Under the pieces are notes generated by a model. That model searched no databases and was not told where the DNA came from. It saw only the letters and a program-made list of their open reading frames with translations. 64,000 nt of DNA, from contig OX467085.1 in NCBI GenBank assembly GCA_950106755.1, positions 1,054,001 through 1,118,000 of the forward strand, in the 5' to 3' direction. The number at the start of each line of letters is the position of its first letter. Position 1 is the first letter of the stretch. Made by a program: the position numbers and the translations under genes. The DNA comes from Climacium dendroides (taxonomy: Eukaryota > Streptophyta > Bryopsida > Hypnales > Climaciaceae). Below, one piece after another: positions 25,538-39,618 of this stretch.

Positions 25538-27081
25538 ATGTCCGAAAACATAACACACAAGTTGCAAACCTTCAAAATAATTAGGATTCATAGAAAAATG
25601 AAGTTTAAGAGAACCCTATTGATTCCCCACACTTCTTCAATGGAAATCGGTTTTAAAAAAAAGACTCTAGAAATCATGTTGGATTTGAAAGACAGCAAAC
25701 CAATAATTTATATCGATTTGACGTGGAATCACGTCCGAAAACATAACACACAAGTTGCAAACCTTCAAAATAATTAGGATTCATAGAAAAATGAAGTTTA
25801 AGAGAACCCTATTGATTCCCCACACTTCTTCAATGGAAATCGGTTTTAAAAAAAAGACTCTAGAAATCATGTTGGATTTCATAAACACCAAACCAATAAA
25901 TTATATCGATTTGACGTGGAAGCATGTCCGAAAATATAACACACAAGTTGCAAACCTTCAAAATGATTAGGATTCATAGAAAAATGAAGTTTAAGAGAAC
26001 CCTATTGATTCCCCACACTTCTTCAATGGAAATCGATTTTAAAAAAAAGACTCTAGAAATCATGTTGGATTTGATAAACACCAAACCAATAATTTATATC
26101 GATTTGACGTGGAAGCATGTCCGAAAACATAACACACAAGTTGCAAACCTTCAAAATGATTAGGATTCATAGAAAAATGAAGTTTAAGAGAACCCTATTG
26201 ATTCCCCACACTTCTTCAATGGAAATCGGTTTTAAAAAAAAGACTCTAGAAATCATGTTGGATTTGATAGACAGCAAACCAATAATTTATATCGATTTGA
26301 CGTGGAATCATGTCCGAAAACATAACACACAAGTTGAAAACCTTCAAAATAATTAGGATTCATAGAAAAATGAAGTTTAAGAGAACCCTATTGATTCCCC
26401 ACACTTCTTCAATGGAAATCGGTTTTAAAAAAAAGACTCTAGAAATCATGTTGGATTTGATAGACAGCAAACCAATAATCTATATCGATTTGACGTGGAA
26501 TCACGTCCGAAAACATAACACACAAGTTGCAAACCTTCAAAATAATTAGGATTCATAGAAAAATGAAGTTTAAGAGAACCCTATTGATTCCCCACACTTC
26601 TTCAATGGAAATCGGTTTTAAAAAAAAGACTCTAGAAATCATGTTGGATTTCATAAACACCAAACCAATAAATTATATCGATTTGACGTGGAAGCATGTC
26701 CGAAAACATAACACACAAGTTGCAAACCTTCAAAATGATTAGGATTCATAGAAAAATGAAGTTTAAGAGAACCCTATTGATTCCCCACACTTCTTCAATG
26801 GAAATCGATTTTAAAAAAAAGACTCTAGAAATCATGTTGGATTTGATAGACACCAAACCAATAATTTATATCGATTTGACGTGGAAGCATGTCCGAAAAC
26901 ATAACACACAAGTTGCAAACCTTCAAAATGATTAGGATTCATAGAAAAATGAAGTTTAAGAGAACCCTATTGATTCCCCACACTTCTTCAATGGAAATCG
27001 GTTTTAAAAAAAAGACTCTAGAAATCATGTTGGATTTGATAGACAGCAAACCAATAATTTATATCGATTTGACGTGGAATC
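25538..27081 (+). repeat. Two tandem 4-mers of 772 bp
   Basis: Units at 25538, 25731, 25924 and 26117 correspond in order to 26310, 26503, 26696 and 26889. The second unit of each copy begins CACGTCCG instead of CATGTCCG, and the third unit of each carries AATCGATTTT. Differences include GAAAGACAGC at 25538 and AAAATATAAC at 25924, both private to the first copy. Confidence 0.82.
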
Positions 27082-27466
27082 ATGTCCGAAAACATAACAC
27101 ACAAGTTGCAAACCTTCAAAATAATTAGGATTCTTAGAGAAATGAAGTTTAAGAGAACCCTATTGATTCCCCACACTTCTTCAATGGAAATCGGTTTTAA
27201 AAAAAAGACTCTAGAAATCATGTTGGATTTGATAGACACCAAACCAATAAATTATATCGATTTGACGTGGAAGCATGTCCGAAAACATAACACACAAGTA
27301 TCAAACCTTCAAAATAATTAGGATTTATAGAAAACTGAAGTTTAAGAGAACGTGATTGATTCCCTACACTTCTTCAATTGAACTTCTATTAAAAGAAAGA
27401 CTCTAGAAATCATGTTGGATTGGATAGACGCCAAACCAATAATTTATATCGATTTGACGTGGAATC

Positions 27467-29396
27467 ATGTCCGAAAACATAACACACAAGTTGCAAACCT
27501 TCAAATTAATTAGGATTCATAGAAAAATGAAGTTTAAGAGAACCCTATTGATTCCCCACACTTCTTCAATGGAAATCGGTTTTAAAAAAAAGACTCTAGA
27601 AATCATGTTGGATTTCATAAACACCAAACCAATAAATTATATCGATTTGACGTGGAAGCATGTCCGAAAACATAACACACAAGTATCAAACCTTCAAAAT
27701 AATTAGGATTCATAGAAAAATGAAGTTTAACAGAACCCTATTGATTCCCCACACTTCTTCAATGGAAATCGGTTTTAAAAAAAAGTCTCTAGAAATCATG
27801 TTGGATTTCATAAACACCAAACCAATAAATTATATCGATTTGACGTGGAAGCATGTCCGAAAACATAACACACAAGTTGCAAACCTTCAAAATGATTAGG
27901 ATTCATAGAAAAATGAAGTTTAAGAGAACCCTATTGATTTCCCACACTTCTTCAATGGAAATCGGTTTTAAAAAAAAGACTCTAGAAATCATGTTGGATT
28001 TGATAGACAGCAAACCAATAATTTATATCGATTTGACGTGGAATCATGTCCGAAAACATAACACACAAGTTGCAAACCTTCAAAATAATTAGGATTCATA
28101 GAGAAATGAAGTTTAAGGGAACCCTATTGATTCCCCACACTTCTTCAATGGAAATCGGTTTTAAAAAAAAGACTCTAGAAATCATGTTGGATTTCATAAA
28201 CACCAAACCAATAAATTATATCGATTTGACGTGGAAGCATGTCCGAAAACATAACACACAAGTTGCAAACCTTCAAAATAATTAGGATTCATAGAAAAAT
28301 GAAGTTTAAGAGAACCCTATTGATTCCCCACACTTCTTCAATGGAAATCGGTTTTAAAAAAAAGACTCTAGAAATCATGTTGGATTTGATAGACACCAAA
28401 CCAATAATTTATATCGATTTGACGTGGAAGCATGTCCGAAAACATAACACACAAGTATCAAACCTTCAAAATAATTAGGATTTATAGAAAAATGAAGTTT
28501 AAGGGAACCCTATTGATTCCCCACACTTCTTCAATGGAAATCGGTTTTAAAAAAAAGACTCTAGAAATCATGTTGGATTTCATAAACACCAAACCAATAA
28601 ATTATATCGATTTGACGTGGAAGCATGTCCGAAAACATAACACACAAGTCTCAAACCTTCAAAATAATTAGGATTCATAGAAAAATGAAGTTTAACAGAA
28701 CCCTATTGATTCCCCACACTTCTTCAATGGAAATCGGTTTTAAAAAAAAGTCTCTAGAAATCATGTTGGATTTCATAAACACCAAACCAATAAATTATAT
28801 CGATTTGACGTGGAAGCATGTCCGAAAACATAACACACAAGTTGCAAACCTTCAAAATGATTAGGATTCATAGAAAAATGAAGTTTAAGAGAACCCTATT
28901 GATTTCCCACACTTCTTCAATGGAAATCGGTTTTAAAAAAAAGACTCTAGAAATCATGTTGGATTTGATAGACAGCAAACCAATAATATATATCGATTTG
29001 ACGTGGAATCATGTCCGAAAACATAACACACAAGTTGAAAACCTTCAAAATAATTAGGATTCATAGAGAAATGAAGTTTAAGGGAACCCTATTGATTCCC
29101 CACACTTCTTCAATGGAAATCGGTTTTAAAAAAAAGACTCTAGAAATCATGTTGGATTTCATAAACACCAAACCAATAAATTATATCGATTTGACGTGGA
29201 AGCATGTCCGAAAACATAACACACAAGTATCAAACCTTCAAAATAATTAGGATTCATAGAAAAATGAAGTTTAAGAGAACCCTATTGATTCCCCACACTT
29301 CTTCAATGGAAATCGGTTTTAAAAAAAAGACTCTAGAAATCATGTTGTATTTGATAGACACCAAACCAATAAATTATATCGATTTGACGTGGAAGC
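27467..29396 (+). repeat. Two tandem 5-mers of 965 bp
   Basis: Units at 27467, 27660, 27853, 28046 and 28239 align with 28432, 28625, 28818, 29011 and 29204. The second unit of each copy carries AACAGAACC with AAGTCTCTAG. Divergence is higher than in other blocks (for example AAATTAATTAG at 27467, AAGTCTCAAAC at 28625), so this duplication looks older. Confidence 0.72.
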
Positions 29397-31132
29397 ATGT
29401 CCGAAAACATAACACACAAGTTGCAAACCTTCAAAATAATTAGGATTCATAGAAAAATGAAGTTTAAGGGAACCCTATTGATTCCCCACACTTCTTCAAT
29501 GGAAATCGGTTCTAAAAAAAGGACTCTAGAAATCATGTTGGATTTGATAGACACCAAACCAATAAATTATATCGATTTGACGTGGAAGCATGTCCGAAAA
29601 CATAACACACAAGTATCAAACCTTCAAAATAATTAGGATTCATAGAAAAATGAAGTTTAAGAGAACGTGATTGATTCCCTACACTTCTTCAATTGAACTT
29701 CTATTAAAAGAAAGACTCTAGAAATCATGTTGGATTGGATAGACGCCAAACCAATAATTTATATCGATTTGACGTGGAATCATGTCCGAAAACATAACAC
29801 ACAAGTTGCAAACCTTCAAAATGATTAGGATTCATAGAAAAATGAAGTTTAAGAGAACCCTATTGATTTCCCACACTTCTTCAATGGAAATCGGTTTTAA
29901 AAAAAAGACTCTAGAAATCATGTTGGATTTGATAGACAGCAAACCAATAATTTATATCGATTTGACGTGGAATCATGTCCGAAAACATAACACACAAGTT
30001 GAAAACCTTCAAAATAATTAGGATTCATAGAGAAATGAAGTTTAAGGGAACCCTATTGATTCCCCACACTTCTTCAATGGAAATCGGTTTTAAAAAAAAG
30101 TCTCTAGAAATCATGTTGGATTTCATAAACACCAAACCAATAAATTATATCGATTTGACGTGGAAGCATGTCCGAAAACATAACACACAAGTATCAAACC
30201 TTCAAAATAATTAGGATTCATAGAAAAATGAAGTTTAAGAGAACCCTATTGATTCCCCACACTTCTTCAATGGAAATCGGTTTTAAAAAAAAGACTCTAG
30301 AAATCATGTTGGATTTGATAGACAGCAAACCAATAATTTATATCGATTTGACGTGGAATCACGTCCGAAAACATAACACACAAGTTCCAAACCTTCAAAA
30401 TAATTAGGATTCATAGAAAAATGAAGTTTAAGAGACCCCTATTGATTCCCCACACTTCTTCAATGGAAATCGGTTTTAAAAAAAAGACTCTAGAAATCAT
30501 GTTGGATTTCATGAACACCAAACCAATAAATTATATCGATTTGACGTGGAAGCATGTCCGAAAACATAACACACAAGTTGCAAACCTTCAAAATAATTAG
30601 GATTCATAGAAAAATGAAGTTTAAAAGAACCCTATTGATTCCCCACACTTCTTCAATGGAAATCGGTTTTAAAAAAAAGACTCTAGAAATCATGTTGGAT
30701 TTCATAAACACCAAACCAATAAATTATATCGATTTGACGTGGAATCACGTCTGAAAACATAACACACAAGTTGCAAACCTTCAAAATAATTAGGATTCTT
30801 AGAGAAATGAAGTTTACGAGAACCCTATTGATTCCCCACACTTCTTCAATGGAAATCGGTTTTAAAAAAAAACCTCTAGAAATCATGTTGGATTTCATAA
30901 ACACCAAACCAATAAATTATATCGATTTGACGTGGAAGCATGTCCGAAAACATAACACACAAGTTGCAAACCTTCAAAATAATTAGGATTCATAGAGAAA
31001 TGAAGTTTAAGGGAACCCTATTGATTCCCCACACTTCTTCAATGGAAATCGGTTTTAAAAAAAAGACTCTAGAAATCATGTTGGATTTGATAAACACCAA
31101 ACCAATAAATTATATCGATTTGACGTGGAAGC
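29397..31132 (+). repeat. Transitional stretch with several private mutations
   Basis: Contains the B unit at 29590, which unusually has ATTCATAG rather than ATTTATAG. The 29397 unit has GGTTCTAAAAAAAGGACTC. The 30361 unit has AAGTTCCAAAC, AGACCCC and CATGAACACC and begins CACGTCCG. The 30747 unit begins CACGTCTGAAAAC and carries TTACGAG and AACCTCTAG. Changes not shared with other units are denser here than in most blocks. Confidence 0.75.
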
Positions 31133-34100
31133 ATGTCCGAAAACATAACACACAAGTATCAAACCTTCAAAATAATTAGGATTTATAGAAAAATGAAGTT
31201 TAAGAGAACGTGATTGATTCCCTACACTTCTTCAATTGAACTTCTATTAAAAGAAAGACTCTAGAAATCATGTTGGTTTGGATAGACGCCAAACCAATAA
31301 TTTATATCGATTTGACGTGGAATCATGTCCGAAAACATAACACACAAGTTGCAAACCTTCAAAATAATTAGGATTCTTAGAGAAATGAAGTTTACGAGAA
31401 CCCTATTGATTCCCCACACTTCTTCAATGGAAATCGGTTTTAAAAAAAAGACTCTAGAAATCATGTTGGATTTCATAAACACCAAACCAATAAATTATAT
31501 CGATTTGACGTGGAATCACGTCCGAAAACATAACACACAAGTTGCAAACCTTCAAAATAATTAGGATTCATAGAAAAATGAAGTTTAAGAGAACCCTATT
31601 GATTCCCCACACTTCTTCAATGGAAATCGGTTTTAAAAAAAAGACTCTAGAAATCATGTTGGATTTCATAAACACCAAACCAATAAATTATATCGATTTG
31701 ACGTGGAAGCATGTCCGAAAACATAACACACAAGTATCAAACCTTCAAAATAATTAGGATTCATAGAAAAATGAAGTTTAAGAGAACCCTATTGATTCCC
31801 CACACTTCTTCAATGGAAATCGGTTTTAAAAAAAAACCTCTAGAAATCATGTTGGATTTCATAAACACCAAACCAATAAATTATATCGATTTGACGTGGA
31901 AGCATGTCCGAAAACATCACACACAAGTTGCAAACCTTCAAAATGATTAGGATTCATAGAAAAATGAAGTTTAAGAGAACCCTATTGATTCCCCACACTT
32001 CTTCAATGGAAATCGGTTTTAAAAAAAAGACTCTAGAAATCATGTTGGATTTGATAGACAGCAAACCAATAATTTATATCGATTTGACGTGGAATCATGT
32101 CCGAAAACATAACACACAAGTTGCAAACCTTCAAAATAATTAGGATTCATAGAGAAATGAAGTTTAAGGGAACCCTATTGATTCCCCACACTTCTTCAAT
32201 GGAAATCGGTTTTAAAAAAAAGACTCTAGAAATCATGTTGGATTTCATAAACACCAAACCAATAAATTATATCGATTTGACGTGGAAGCATGTCCGAAAA
32301 CATAACACACAAGTATCAAACCTTCAAAATAATTAGGATTCATAGAAAAATGAAGTTTAAGGGAACCCTATTGATTCCCCACACTTCTTCAATGGAAATC
32401 GGTTTTAAAAAAAAGACTCTAGAAATCATGTTGTATTTGATAGACACCAAACCAATAAATTATATCGATTTGACGTCGAAGCATGTCCGAAAACATAACA
32501 CACAAGTTGAAAACCTTCAAAATAATTAGGATTCATAGAGAAATGAAGTTTAAGGGAACCCTATTGATTCCCCACACTTCTTCAATGGAAATCGGTTTTA
32601 AAAAAAAGACTCTAGAAATCATGTTGGATTTGATAAACACCAAACCAATAAATTATATCGATTTGACGTGGAAGCATGTCCGAAAACATAACACACAAGT
32701 ATCAAACCTTCAAAATAATTAGGATTTATAGAAAAATGAAGTTTAAGAGAACGTGATTGATTCCCTACACTTCTTCAATTGAACTTCTATTAAAAGAAAG
32801 ACTCTAGAAATCATGTTGGTTTGGATAGACGCCAAACCAATAATTTATATCGATTTGACGTGGAATCATGTCCGAAAACATAACACACAAGTTGCAAACC
32901 TTCAAAATAATTAGGATTCTTAGAGAAATGAAGTTTACGAGAACCCTATTGATTCCCCACACTTCTTCAATGGAAATCGGTTTTAAAAAAAAGACTCTAG
33001 AAATCATGTTGGATTTCATAAACACCAAACCAATAAATTATATCGATTTGACGTGGAATCACGTCCGAAAACATAACACACAAGTTGCAAACCTTCAAAA
33101 TAATTAGGATTCATAGAAAAATGAAGTTTAAGAGAACCCTATTGATTCCCCACACTTCTTCAATGGAAATCGGTTTTAAAAAAAAGACTCTAGAAATCAT
33201 GTTGGATTTCATAAACACCAAACCAATAAATTATATCGATTTGACGTGGAAGCATGTCCGAAAACATAACACACAAGTATCAAACCTTCAAAATAATTAG
33301 GATTCATAGAAAAATGAAGTTTAAGAGAACCCTATTGATTCCCCACACTTCTTCAATGGAAATCGGTTTTAAAAAAAAACCTCTAGAAATCATGTTGGAT
33401 TTCATAAACACCAAACCAATAAATTATATCGATTTGACGTGGAAGCATGTCCGAAAACATCACACACAAGTTGCAAACCTTCAAAATGATTAGGATTCAT
33501 AGAAAAATGAAGTTTAAGAGAACCCTATTGATTCCCCACACTTCTTCAATGGAAATCGGTTTTAAAAAAAAGACTCTAGAAATCATGTTGGATTTGATAG
33601 ACAGCAAACCAATAATTTATATCGATTTGACGTGGAATCATGTCCGAAAACATAACACACAAGTTGCAAACCTTCAAAATAATTAGGATTCATAGAGAAA
33701 TGAAGTTTAAGGGAACCCTATTGATTCCCCACACTTCTTCAATGGAAATCGGTTTTAAAAAAAAAGACTCTAGAAATCATGTTGGATTTCATAAACACCA
33801 AACCAATAAATTATATCGATTTGACGTGGAAGCATGTCCGAAAACATAACACACAAGTATCAAACCTTCAAAATAATTAGGATTCATAGAAAAATGAAGT
33901 TTAAGGGAACCCTATTGATTCCCCACACTTCTTCAATGGAAATCGGTTTTAAAAAAAAGACTCTAGAAATCATGTTGTATTTGATAGACACCAAACCAAT
34001 AAATTATATCGATTTGACGTCGAAGCATGTCCGAAAACATAACACACAAGTTGAAAACCTTCAAAATAATTAGGATTCATAGAGAAATGAAGTTTAAGGG

Positions 34101-34219
34101 AACCCTATTGATTCCCCACACTTCTTCAATGGAAATCGGTTTTAAAAAAAAGACTCTAGAAATCATGTTGGATTTGATAAACACCAAACCAATAAATTAT
34201 ATCGATTTGACGTGGAAGC
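31133..34219 (+). repeat. Two tandem 8-mers of 1543 and 1544 bp
   Basis: B at 31133 followed by seven A units matches B at 32676 followed by seven A units in order. Both B units carry TTGGTTTGG, as do those at 34220 and 37113. Both copies share AACATCACAC at the end of the fourth unit, AACCTCTAG in that unit and TTACGAG in the second. The second copy is 1 bp longer because its 33640 unit has nine A in place of eight. Confidence 0.9.
33640..33833 (+). repeat. Class A monomer with a 1-bp insertion (194 bp, A9 run)
   Basis: The T4A8 tract has nine A. The extra base shifts the open frame, which then ends early at 33849. The same insertion is present in the unit at 36533. Confidence 0.92.
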
Positions 34220-36532
34220 ATGTCCGAAAACATAACACACAAGTATCAAACCTTCAAAATAATTAGGATTTATAGAAAAATGAAGTTTAAGAGAACGTGA
34301 TTGATTCCCTACACTTCTTCAATTGAACTTCTATTAAAAGAAAGACTCTAGAAATCATGTTGGTTTGGATAGACGCCAAACCAATAATTTATATCGATTT
34401 GACGTGGAATCATGTCCGAAAACATAACACACAAGTTGCAAACCTTCAAAATAATTAGGATTCTTAGAGAAATGAAGTTTACGAGAACCCTATTGATTCC
34501 CCACACTTCTTCAATGGAAATCGGTTTTAAAAAAAAGACTCTAGAAATCATGTTGGATTTGATAGACACCAAACCAATAAATTACATCGATTTGACGTGG
34601 AAGCATGTCCGAAAACATAACACACAAGTATTAAACCTTCAAAATAATTAGGATTTATAGAAAAATGAAGTTTAAGAGAACGTGATTGATTCCCTACACT
34701 TCTTCAATTGAACTTCTATTAAAAGAAAGACTCTAGAAATCATGTTGGATTGGATAGACGCCAAACCAATAATTTATATCGATTTGACGTGGAATCATGT
34801 CCGAAAACATAACACACAAGTTGCAAACCTTCAAAATAATTAGGATTCATAGAAAAATGAAGTTTAAGAGAACCCTATTGATTCCCCACACTTCTTCAAT
34901 GGAAATCGGTTTTAAAAAAAAGACTCTAGAAATCATGTTGGATTTCATAGACAGCAAACCAATAATTTATATCGATTTGACGTGGAATCACGTCCGAAAA
35001 CATAACACACAAGTTGCAAACCTTCAAAATAATTAGGATTCATAGAAAAATGAAGTTTAAGAGAACCCTATTGATTCCCCACACTTCTTCAATGGAAATC
35101 GGTTTTAAAAAAAAGACTCTAGAAATCATGTTGGATTTCATAAACACCAAACCAATAAATTATATCGATTTGACGTGGAAGCATGTCCGAAAACATAACA
35201 CACAAGTTGCAAACCTTCAAAATGATTAGGATTCATAGAAAAATGAAGTTTAAGAGAACCCTATTGATTCCCCACACTTCTTCAATGGAAATCGATTTTA
35301 AAAAAAAGACTCTAGAAATCATGTTGGATTTGATAGACACCAAACCAATAATTTATATCGATTTGACGTGGAAGCATGTCCGAAAACATAACACACAAGT
35401 ATCAAACCTTCAAAATAATTAGGATTTATAGAAAAATGAAGTTTAAGAGAACGTGATTGATTCCCTACACTTCTTCAATTGAACTTCTATTAAAAGAAAG
35501 ACTCTAGAAATCATGTTGGATTGGATAGACGCCAAACCAATAATTTATATCGATTTGACGTGGAAGCATGTCCGAAAACATAACACACAAGTTGCAAACC
35601 TTCAAAATAATTAGGATTCATAGAAAAATGAAGTTTAAAAGAACCCTATTGATTCCCCACACTTCTTCAATGGAAATCGGTTTTAAAAAAAAGACTCTAG
35701 AAATCATGCTGGATTTCATAAACACCAAACCAATAAATTATATCGATTTGACGTGGAAGCATGTCCGAAAACATAACACACAAGTTGCAAACCTTCAAAA
35801 TAATTAGGATTCATAGAAAAATGAAGTTTAACAGAACCCTATTGATTCCCCACACTTCTTCAATGGAAATCGGTTTTAAAAAAAAGACTCTAGAAATCAT
35901 GTTGGATTTGATAGACACCAAACCAATAAATTATATCGATTTGACGTGGAAGCATGTCCGAAAACATAACACACAAGTTGCAAACCTTCAAAATAATTAG
36001 GATTCATAGAAAAATGAAGTTTAAAAGAACCCTATTGATTCCCCACACTTCTTCAATGGAAATCGGTTTTGAAAAAAAGACTTTAGAAATCATGTTGGAT
36101 TTGATAGAAACCAAACCAATAAATTATATCGATTTGACGTGGAAGCATGTCCGAAAACATAACACACAAGTTGAAAACCTTCAAAATAATTAGGATTCAT
36201 AGAAAAATGAAGTTTAAGGGAACCCTATTGATTCCCCACACTTCTTCAATGGAAATCGGTTTTAAAAAAAAGACTCTAGAAATCATGTTGGATTTCATAA
36301 ACACCAAACCAATAAATTATATCGATTTGACGTGGAAGCATGTCCGAAAACATAACACACAAGTTGCAAACCTTCAAAATAATTAGGATTCATAGAAAAA
36401 TGAAGTTTAAGAGAACCCTATTGATTCCCCACACTTCTTCAATGGAAATCGGTTTTAAAAAAAAGACTCTAGAAATCATGTTGGATTTGATAGACAGCAA
36501 ACCAATAATTTATATCGATTTGACGTGGAATC

Positions 36533-36726
36533 ATGTCCGAAAACATAACACAAAAGTTGCAAACCTTCAAAATAATTAGGATTCATAGAGAAATGAAGTT
36601 TAAGGGAACCCTATTGATTCCCCACACTTCTTCAATGGAAATCGGTTTTAAAAAAAAAGACTCTAGAAATCATGTTGGATTTCATAAACACCAAACCAAT
36701 AAATTATATCGATTTGACGTGGAAGC
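36533..36726 (+). repeat. Class A monomer with a 1-bp insertion (194 bp, A9 run)
   Basis: This carries the same extra A as the unit at 33640 and sits at the start of the second 15-mer. It also has ACACAAAAG in place of ACACACAAG, which is absent from the 33640 unit, so that substitution arose after the duplication. Confidence 0.92.
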
Positions 36727-39425
36727 ATGTCCGAAAACATAACACACAAGTATCAAACCTTCAAAATAATTAGGATTCATAGAAAAATGAAGTTTAAGGG
36801 AACCCTATTGATTCCCCACACTTCTTCAATGGAAATCGGTTTTAAAAAAAAGACTCTAGAAATCATGTTGTATTTGATAGACACCAAACCAATAAATTAT
36901 ATCGATTTGACGTCGAAGCATGTCCGAAAACATAACACACAAGTTGAAAACCTTCAAAATAATTAGGATTCATAGAGAAATGAAGTTTAAGGGAACCCTA
37001 TTGATTCCCCACACTTCTTCAATGGAAATCGGTTTTAAAAAAAAGACTCTAGAAATCATGTTGGATTTGATAAACACCAAACCAATAAATTATATCGATT
37101 TGACGTGGAAGCATGTCCGAAAACATAACACACAAGTATCAAACCTTCAAAATAATTAGGATTTATAGAAAAATGAAGTTTAAGAGAACGTGATTGATTC
37201 CCTACACTTCTTCAATTGAACTTCTATTAAAAGAAAGACTCTAGAAATCATGTTGGTTTGGATAGACGCCAAACCAATAATTTATATCGATTTGACGTGG
37301 AATCATGTCCGAAAACATAACACACAAGTTGCAAACCTTCAAAATAATTAGGATTCTTAGAGAAATGAAGTTTACGAGAACCCTATTGATTCCCCACACT
37401 TCTTCAATGGAAATCGGTTTTAAAAAAAAGACTCTAGAAATCATGTTGGATTTGATAGACACCAAACCAATAAATTACATCGATTTGACGTGGAAGCATG
37501 TCCGAAAACATAACACACAAGTATTAAACCTTCAAAATAATTAGGATTTATAGAAAAATGAAGTTTAAGAGAACGTGATTGATTCCCTACACTTCTTCAA
37601 TTGAACTTCTATTAAAAGAAAGACTCTAGAAATCATGTTGGATTGGATAGACGCCAAACCAATAATTTATATCGATTTGACGTGGAATCATGTCCGAAAA
37701 CATAACACACAAGTTGCAAACCTTCAAAATAATTAGGATTCATAGAAAAATGAAGTTTAAGAGAACCCTATTGATTCCCCACACTTCTTCAATGGAAATC
37801 GGTTTTAAAAAAAAGACTCTAGAAATCATGTTGGATTTCATAGACAGCAAACCAATAATTTATATCGATTTGACGTGGAATCACGTCCGAAAACATAACA
37901 CACAAGTTGCAAACCTTCAAAATAATTAGGATTCATAGAAAAATGAAGTTTAAGAGAACCCTATTGATTCCCCACACTTCTTCAATGGAAATCGGTTTTA
38001 AAAAAAAGACTCTAGAAATCATGTTGGATTTCATAAACACCAAACCAATAAATTATATCGATTTGACGTGGAAGCATGTCCGAAAACATAACACACAAGT
38101 TGCAAACCTTCAAAATGATTAGGATTCATAGAAAAATGAAGTTTAAGAGAACCCTATTGATTCCCCACACTTCTTCAATGGAAATCGATTTTAAAAAAAA
38201 GACTCTAGAAATCATGTTGGATTTGATAGACACCAAACCAATAATTTATATCGATTTGACGTGGAAGCATGTCCGAAAACATAACACACAAGTATCAAAC
38301 CTTCAAAATAATTAGGATTTATAGAAAAATGAAGTTTAAGAGAACGTGATTGATTCCCTACACTTCTTCAATTGAACTTCTATTAAAAGAAAGACTCTAG
38401 AAATCATGTTGGATTGGATAGACGCCAAACCAATAATTTATATCGATTTGACGTGGAAGCATGTCCGAAAACATAACACACAAGTTGCAAACCTTCAAAA
38501 TAATTAGGATTCATAGAAAAATGAAGTTTAAAAGAACCCTATTGATTCCCCACACTTCTTCAATGGAAATCGGTTTTAAAAAAAAGACTCTAGAAATCAT
38601 GCTGGATTTCATAAACACCAAACCAATAAATTATATCGATTTGACGTGGAAGCATGTCCGAAAACATAACACACAAGTTGCAAACCTTCAAAATAATTAG
38701 GATTCATAGAAAAATGAAGTTTAACAGAACCCTATTGATTCCCCACACTTCTTCAATGGAAATCGGTTTTAAAAAAAAGACTCTAGAAATCATGTTGGAT
38801 TTGATAGACACCAAACCAATAAATTATATCGATTTGACGTGGAAGCATGTCCGAAAACATAACACACAAGTTGCAAACCTTCAAAATAATTAGGATTCAT
38901 AGAAAAATGAAGTTTAAAAGAACCCTATTGATTCCCCACACTTCTTCAATGGAAATCGGTTTTGAAAAAAAGACTTTAGAAATCATGTTGGATTTGATAG
39001 AAACCAAACCAATAAATTATATCGATTTGACGTGGAAGCATGTCCGAAAACATAACACACAAGTTGAAAACCTTCAAAATAATTAGGATTCATAGAAAAA
39101 TGAAGTTTAAGGGAACCCTATTGATTCCCCACACTTCTTCAATGGAAATCGGTTTTAAAAAAAAGACTCTAGAAATCATGTTGGATTTCATAAACACCAA
39201 ACCAATAAATTATATCGATTTGACGTGGAAGCATGTCCGAAAACATAACACACAAGTTGCAAACCTTCAAAATAATTAGGATTCATAGAAAAATGAAGTT
39301 TAAGAGAACCCTATTGATTCCCCACACTTCTTCAATGGAAATCGGTTTTAAAAAAAAGACTCTAGAAATCATGTTGGATTTGATAGACACCAAACCAATA
39401 ATTTATATCGATTTGACGTGGAATC

Positions 39426-39618
39426 ATGTCCGAAAACATAACACACAAGTTGCAAACCTTCAAAATAATTAGGATTCATAGAAAAATGAAGTTTAAGAGA
39501 ACCCTATTGATTCCCCACACTTCTTCAATGGAAATCGGTTTTAAAAAAAAGACTCTAGAAATCATGTTGGATTTGATAGACACCAAACCAATAAATTATA
39601 TCGATTTGACGTGGAAGC
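39426..39618 (+). repeat. Class A monomer (193 bp), representative consensus-like copy
   Basis: This copy matches what I read as the commonest class A sequence. Landmarks by monomer position: CCGAAAACATAACACACAAG (5-24); variable TTG/TAT and CAA/AAA (25-30); ATTAGGATTCATAG (43-56); an A5 run (57-61); AACCCTATTGATTCCCC (75-91); CTTCTTCAATGG (95-106); T4A8 (114-125); XbaI site (129-134); variable GATTTGATAGACACC (145-159); CCAATAAATTATATCGATTT (163-182); GACGTGG (183-189). Recurrent A-type variants are AAA/GAA at 58-60 (codon 20), AAG/AAC at 70-72 (codon 24), AGA/GGA at 73-75, CCC/TCC at 88-90, AAA/GAA at 118-120, TTG/TTC at 148-150, GAC/AAC/AGT at 154-156 and AAT/ATT at 169-171. About 289 of the 331 units are 193-bp class A. 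Confidence 0.95.

Larger units (their letters stand above)
33640..39425 (+). repeat. 15-mer duplication, offset 2893 bp
   Basis: Fifteen units from 33640 to 36532 recur in order from 36533 to 39425. Shared rare markers include an A9 run in the first unit, AAATTACATCG and GTATTAAACC around 34580-34635 and 37470-37530, and the B units at 34220/37113, 34605/37498 and 35376/38269. Visible differences are few: ACACAAAAG at 36550, and ACAGC versus ACACC in the units at 36340 and 39233. Low divergence across 2.9 kb indicates a recent event. Confidence 0.92.

Noticed and set aside
39586..39597. Poly(A) signal AATAAA in each unit with the AAT variant
   Set aside because: A hexamer in AT-rich repeat DNA is expected by chance, and half of the subfamilies have AATAAT instead. 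There is no gene for it to serve.
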